Part shown: piece after piece, positions 15,819-19,073 of the stretch
Numbering within the stretch: the first letter of the stretch is position 1
Layout: every line of letters starts with the position of its first letter
Source of the DNA: CAZLMF01 sp964560565
GTDB taxonomy: Bacteria; Bacillota; Clostridia; Oscillospirales; Ruminococcaceae
DNA length: 19,073 bases
Direction: 5' to 3'
NCBI GenBank assembly: GCA_964560565.1
Contig: CAZLMF010000029.1
Span: forward strand, 1 to 19,073
The notes under the pieces: generated by a model
What the model saw: only the letters and a program-made list of their open reading frames with translations
What the model was told of the DNA's origin: nothing
Databases searched by the model: none
Translations under genes and position numbers: made by a program

Positions 15819-16418
15819 ATGAAAATTGCAATATTCGGTGGGACCTTTAACCCTATTCATAACGGCCATATAAATCTTGCGTTAAAACTTACTGAGAGGT
15901 ACAACTTTGATGAAATGCTTCTTATTCCTGCTAAGATACCACCGCACAAGTCCTCTGTGGGTTTAGTTGATGAAGAGCATAGGCTTGCTATGTGCAAGCT
16001 TGCGGCGCAGAAGCATCCGGTATTTACAGTAAGCGATATTGAACTAAAAAGGGACGATACAAGCTATTCCTATTATACAATTATGCAGATTAAAGGAAAC
16101 TACCCACGAGCGCAGCTTTATTTTATTATGGGCTGTGATATGTTGGAATGCTTCACTAGATGGCATCGTTATGAGGACATACTTAAACATGTAACATTAC
16201 TTGCAGCTGCAAGAGAGCAAGGCGAGTATGAGCGAATGGAGCAGCTCGCAAATCAACTAAACAACACAGGCGGCAGATGCATAGTCGAGCATATAGAGCC
16301 GATGCCCATTTCCTCAACTGAGATAAGAAACTTAGTTGCAGCAGGAGGCAGTATAAGTGAGTGTGTGCCTGCAAGCATAGAGAAATATATAAAAGCTAAC
16401 AAACTATACCTACCTTAA
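15819..16418 (+). CDS. nadD: Nicotinate-nucleotide adenylyltransferase NadD
   Basis: NadD joins nicotinate mononucleotide and ATP to make deamido-NAD, an essential step of NAD synthesis. The 199-residue product has the nucleotidyltransferase motif GGTFNPIHNGH (7-17), with the two catalytic histidines, and the second ATP-binding motif SSTEIR (165-170). IPAKIPPHKS and FIMGCDMLECFTRWHRYEDI between them are typical of the family. The start lies one base after the yhbY stop, so the two are probably translationally coupled; I see no strong separate ribosome binding site. The end is 7 bases before the annotated yqeK start. Confidence 0.97.
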   Translation: MKIAIFGGTFNPIHNGHINLALKLTERYNFDEMLLIPAKIPPHKSSVGLVDEEHRLAMCKLAAQKHPVFTVSDIELKRDDTSYSYYTIMQIKGNYPRAQLYFIMGCDMLECFTRWHRYEDILKHVTLLAAAREQGEYERMEQLANQLNNTGGRCIVEHIEPMPISSTEIRNLVAAGGSISECVPASIEKYIKANKLYLP

Positions 16419-16425
16419 CAGGGAT

Positions 16426-17010
16426 GTGATAATAACGATATATCAAATAGATGAATATAAAGAGGTAGCAAAACAGCTACTTAGTAAAAAGAGATATCAG
16501 CACTGCTTAAATGTCGCAGATGAATGCGCAAAACTTGCGAAACGATATGGAGAAGATGAGCAAAGGGCTTATGTTGCAGGGCTTTTACATGATATAAAAA
16601 AGGACGAAAGTCCAAGTTCAATGCTCTCAATGATTGTTGAAAGCGGAGCTTATGCAGAGCCAATAGAGCTTGATAATTCTAAGCTTTGGCATTCAATAGC
16701 AAGTTCAGTTTTTACTGAACAAAGATTTAACATATCCGATAAGGATATTCTTAACGCAATTCGCTACCATACAGTGGCGAGAGCAAATATGTCTAAGCTT
16801 GAGCTTATAGTATATATGGGTGATTTAATTTCAGTTGATAGATTTTTTGATGATGTAAATTACATTCGCGAGCTTGCTTACAAGGATTTAGAAAAAGCAA
16901 TGTTGTATAGTTTGAAATTTGCACTTATTGAACTTATAAATGGCGAAGAAACAATTCCAATAACTACCATTGAAGCGTACAATTATTATATTACAACAAC
17001 CCACAACTAA
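16426..17010 (+). CDS. yqeK: YqeK-family HD-domain hydrolase (Ap4A hydrolase)
   Basis: The 194-residue product is an HD-superfamily phosphohydrolase of the YqeK type, reported for B. subtilis to split diadenosine tetraphosphate symmetrically into two ADP. The metal ligands are visible: His26 in RYQHCLNV, His55-Asp56 in AGLLHDIKKD, His89 in KLWHSIASS, His115 in AIRYHTVARANMS and Asp133 in VYMGDLIS. It follows nadD as in many Firmicutes. The start is uncertain. The GTG at 16426 is the only standard codon near the domain start, but it lies inside the best ribosome binding sequence (GGGATGTGAT, 16421-16430). A non-standard start a few codons later (ATA at 16432 or 16438) would be better spaced. 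An ATG at 16451 is out of frame. The effect is at most four residues, so the function call is unaffected. Confidence 0.93.
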   Translation: MIITIYQIDEYKEVAKQLLSKKRYQHCLNVADECAKLAKRYGEDEQRAYVAGLLHDIKKDESPSSMLSMIVESGAYAEPIELDNSKLWHSIASSVFTEQRFNISDKDILNAIRYHTVARANMSKLELIVYMGDLISVDRFFDDVNYIRELAYKDLEKAMLYSLKFALIELINGEETIPITTIEAYNYYITTTHN

Positions 17011-17031
17011 TATTTGGAGGAATTATTTCTA

Positions 17032-18087
17032 ATGAGAAAAATTAAAAAACGTAAGGATAAAATAATAGCAATAGTTTCAATAGCGGTCATGGTTTTATCC
17101 GTACTTAGCGTAACGATTGTTTGCTTAATGAACACTAGGCTATTTGACGAAAGCGAAGGTGGGATTGTAAGCCAACCTGACCATATTGCTATACCTAATG
17201 AAATTAAAGACAAATACATGAATTTCCTTATTGTAGGTCTTGATGAGAGCGAAAGACTTACTGATATTATCATGATCGCAAGCCTTGATGTTGAAAAAAA
17301 GACAATTCGTATTTTGCAAATTCCAAGAGATAGCTATGTTGGAATTGGTTCAACAGGTAAGATAAATGAGGCTTACAACAATGGCGATTCAGAATTAAGC
17401 CCAATTAACAGGCTTGTAAGTACCATTAACACGCAATATGCTTTGCCGATTTCTCACTATGTTACAGTCACTCTTGAGGCATTCCGTGGTGTAGTTGACG
17501 CCATGGGAGGCATTAAAATCAATATGCCATACACAATACATCATGACAATGGCATTGTAATTGAAGAGGGCGAACAGGTGCTAAACGGAGATGAAGCTGA
17601 GGCACTAGTACGCCATAGAAGATCGTATGCAGAAGCGGATATAGGAAGAATTAAAGCACTTAGAATTTTCGTTGCTGCGGCTTTTGCGCAAGCCAAAGAA
17701 ATGGGAATTGGCGAGGTAACAGGAGTTGCAAAGGCGGCTTGGGGTGACTTTACAACCGACTTAACGATAAATGAGATACTGACAATTGCCAATGTGGTAA
17801 TTGATGTTGATATGGCGGATATTAGCATGCATATGGTCCCAGGTGAGGGAGTAAGCCCCTCCGACCCGCTCAATACAACAGGGCTTTCAATCTGGTCAAT
17901 GCATAAGCAGGAAACAGCAGACCTCTTAAACGAGTATTTTCGACCGTATTCAGATCCTGTAGAAGCAGACGATCTCGCAATTAAGGAAATAAAAAACTCC
18001 ACCGATTGGTATTCAGACGAGAACACAAAGGAAAACCTTGAGGATGTAATCGAAGGAGACGGGAAATCACCATCACAATTATATTAA
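17032..18087 (+). CDS. LytR-CpsA-Psr (LCP) family cell-wall ligase
   Basis: LCP proteins attach wall polymers such as teichoic acids or capsule to peptidoglycan on the outside of the membrane. The 351-residue product has a basic N-terminus, one membrane segment (about 11-33), then the LCP domain: NFLIVGLDES (64-73), LTDIIMI (76-82, Asp78), IPRDSYVG (97-104), KINEAYNNG (110-118), DAMGGI (156-161), and the charged VRHRRSYAEADIGR (193-206) that binds the polyprenyl pyrophosphate. A hydrophilic acidic tail (about 315-351) has no recognised domain. The ATG at 17032 has GGAGGA (17016-17021) 10 bases upstream; an in-frame TTG at 17014 overlaps that site and is rejected. The place between yqeK and rsfS is conserved in Firmicutes. 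Which polymer it transfers cannot be told. Confidence 0.93.
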   Translation: MRKIKKRKDKIIAIVSIAVMVLSVLSVTIVCLMNTRLFDESEGGIVSQPDHIAIPNEIKDKYMNFLIVGLDESERLTDIIMIASLDVEKKTIRILQIPRDSYVGIGSTGKINEAYNNGDSELSPINRLVSTINTQYALPISHYVTVTLEAFRGVVDAMGGIKINMPYTIHHDNGIVIEEGEQVLNGDEAEALVRHRRSYAEADIGRIKALRIFVAAAFAQAKEMGIGEVTGVAKAAWGDFTTDLTINEILTIANVVIDVDMADISMHMVPGEGVSPSDPLNTTGLSIWSMHKQETADLLNEYFRPYSDPVEADDLAIKEIKNSTDWYSDENTKENLEDVIEGDGKSPSQLY

Positions 18088-18103
18088 TTTTAAAGGAGAA
18101 AAC

Positions 18104-18457
18104 ATGGATATTACAACAAAAATAAAGACTATTGTTCAAACTCTTGACAGCAAGAAAGCAAAAGACATTAAAGTAATTGGCGTAGGAGACTTAACTATTA
18201 TGGCTGATTATTTTATTATTGCTTCAGGAACAAGCTCAACGCAGGTAAAGGCACTTGCTGATGAGGTGGAATTTGCTCTAAAGCAAAACGATGAGCTAAC
18301 ATCAAGAATTGAGGGTTATCAAGGCGCAAATTGGATTGTTCTTGATTATTCAGACATTGTTGTACATGTTTTTCACACTGAAACAAGAAACTTTTATTCA
18401 CTTGAGCGCTTATGGCAAGATGGTGAACAGATAGACATCCAAAAGTATTTAAAGTGA
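18104..18457 (+). CDS. rsfS: Ribosomal silencing factor RsfS
   Basis: RsfS (old names YbeB, Iojap, DUF143) binds uL14 on the 50S subunit and blocks joining with 30S when nutrients are short. The 117-residue product shows DLTIMADYFIIASGTSSTQVKALA, split here over the two central strands and following helix, and GANWIVLDYSDIVVHVF and FYSLERLW in the C-terminal half, all typical. The ATG follows AAAGGAG (18092-18098) at a good distance. It sits 16 bases after the LCP gene and 10 before leuS, and its stop codon forms part of the leuS ribosome binding site. Confidence 0.97.
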   Translation: MDITTKIKTIVQTLDSKKAKDIKVIGVGDLTIMADYFIIASGTSSTQVKALADEVEFALKQNDELTSRIEGYQGANWIVLDYSDIVVHVFHTETRNFYSLERLWQDGEQIDIQKYLK

Positions 18458-18467
18458 GGTTGCATAG

Positions 18468-19073
18468 ATGAATATTGACATTAATGCCATTGATAAGAAG
18501 TGGCAGGATTATTGGGATAAGCATGAATGTTTTAAGGCTAAGAATGATTATACAAAGCCAAAGTATTACGCTCTAGTTGAATTTCCATACCCATCAGGGC
18601 AAGGGCTTCATGTTGGACATCCACGCCCTTATATAGGTATTGATATAGTTGCACGTAAGCGTCGCTTGCAAGGCTATAACGTTCTATTCCCTATGGGATG
18701 GGACGCTTTTGGTCTGCCTACTGAAAACTATGCTATAAAGAATAAAATACATCCTGCTATTGTTACAAAAAACAATGTTGAGCGCTTTAAGAAACAGATT
18801 CAGATTTTAGGGCTTTCCTTTGACTGGAGCAGGGAAGTAAACACAACTGATCCCGAATATTTCAAGTGGACACAGTGGATATTTTTACAGCTATTTAAGC
18901 ATGGGCTTGCCTACAAGAAAGAAATGGCAGTAAACTGGTGTACCTCATGTAAGGTTGTACTTGCCAATGAAGAAGTAGTAGGTGGCGTATGCGAGCGTTG
19001 CAGTGGTGAAGTTGTACGCAAGGTCAAAAGCCAGTGGATGCTAAAGATTACGGAATATGCTCAAAAGCTTATC
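18468..19073 (+). CDS. leuS: Leucyl-tRNA synthetase, N-terminal part (3' truncated by window edge)
   Basis: The frame opened by the ATG at 18468 stays open for 202 codons to the end of the window. It begins MNIDINAIDKKWQDYW and carries FPYPSGQGLHVGHPRP, whose HVGH is the class I HIGH motif, then PMGWDAFGLPTENYA, LGLSFDWSREVNTTDPEYFKWTQW split over the catalytic core, and a Cys4 zinc knuckle (WCTSCK and CERC). These are plain leucyl-tRNA synthetase features; the editing domain and KMSKS lie beyond the edge. HPRP in place of the usual HxRN after the HIGH motif marks a LeuRS variant I associate with Clostridia. GAGGT (18456-18460) is the ribosome binding site and overlaps the rsfS stop. Only 10 bases separate the genes, so there is no leucine T-box leader directly before leuS. 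Confidence 0.97.
   Translation, partial: MNIDINAIDKKWQDYWDKHECFKAKNDYTKPKYYALVEFPYPSGQGLHVGHPRPYIGIDIVARKRRLQGYNVLFPMGWDAFGLPTENYAIKNKIHPAIVTKNNVERFKKQIQILGLSFDWSREVNTTDPEYFKWTQWIFLQLFKHGLAYKKEMAVNWCTSCKVVLANEEVVGGVCERCSGEVVRKVKSQWMLKITEYAQKLI

Noticed and set aside
17541..18026. 161-residue reverse-strand ORF opposite the LCP gene.
   Set aside because: Antisense to a conserved domain with intact motifs, and no promoter or ribosome binding site for the reverse strand.
18458..18467. Possible T-box leader for leuS.
   Set aside because: The gap before leuS is only 10 bases, too short for a T-box, and the sequence there is the ribosome binding site.
1..19073. Mobile elements, CRISPR arrays, toxin-antitoxin or defence genes.
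   Set aside because: I found no repeats arranged as an array, no transposase or integrase motifs, and every long frame with a plausible start belongs to a known housekeeping family.

Overview
This 19 kb window is a dense run of core housekeeping genes, all on the + strand, from a low-to-moderate G+C Firmicute. The gene order is rpmI-rplT with an RNA methyltransferase, dprA-topA-trmFO, plsX-rnc-radical SAM-smc-ftsY, then rdgB-yhbY-nadD-yqeK-LCP-rsfS-leuS. Together with AddA-type (not RecBCD) recombination and the form of DprA and LeuRS, this points to class Clostridia, most likely an Oscillospiraceae/Ruminococcaceae-like lineage. That placement is an inference from synteny and protein style; no rRNA gene is present.

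Layout: (1) 1-539 is the 3' end of addA. (2) 548-1941 is the translation operon infC-rpmI-rplT. It has a consensus sigma-A promoter, a structured leader with an intrinsic attenuator that resembles the Firmicutes L20 leader, a rare AUC start for infC, and a terminator after rplT. (3) 1979-13803 holds a SpoU/TrmH-type RNA 2'-O-methyltransferase, dprA, topA, trmFO, plsX, rnc, a radical SAM protein and smc. Gaps here are very short or negative and I see no internal promoter, so this set is probably co-transcribed, perhaps by readthrough from the rplT terminator. (4) An extended -10 promoter precedes ftsY. (5) Another -10 element precedes rdgB-yhbY-nadD-yqeK-LCP-rsfS-leuS; leuS runs off the right edge.

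Functionally the genes cover translation initiation and ribosome proteins (infC, rpmI, rplT), RNA modification and processing (methyltransferase, trmFO, rnc), DNA topology, uptake and segregation (topA, dprA, smc, addA), protein targeting (ftsY), nucleotide hygiene and signalling (rdgB, yqeK), NAD synthesis (nadD), ribosome assembly or silencing (yhbY, rsfS), envelope building (plsX, LCP protein) and tRNA charging (leuS).

I found no mobile element, CRISPR array, tRNA, rRNA, phage gene or defence system, and no stretch over 300 bases without a gene. I do not see an undescribed multi-gene system. The points that deserve a second look are regulatory or microevolutionary: the infC leader and AUC start, a perfect 18-bp in-frame tandem duplication in the radical SAM gene, the absence of acpP between plsX and rnc, and an ambiguous start for yqeK.
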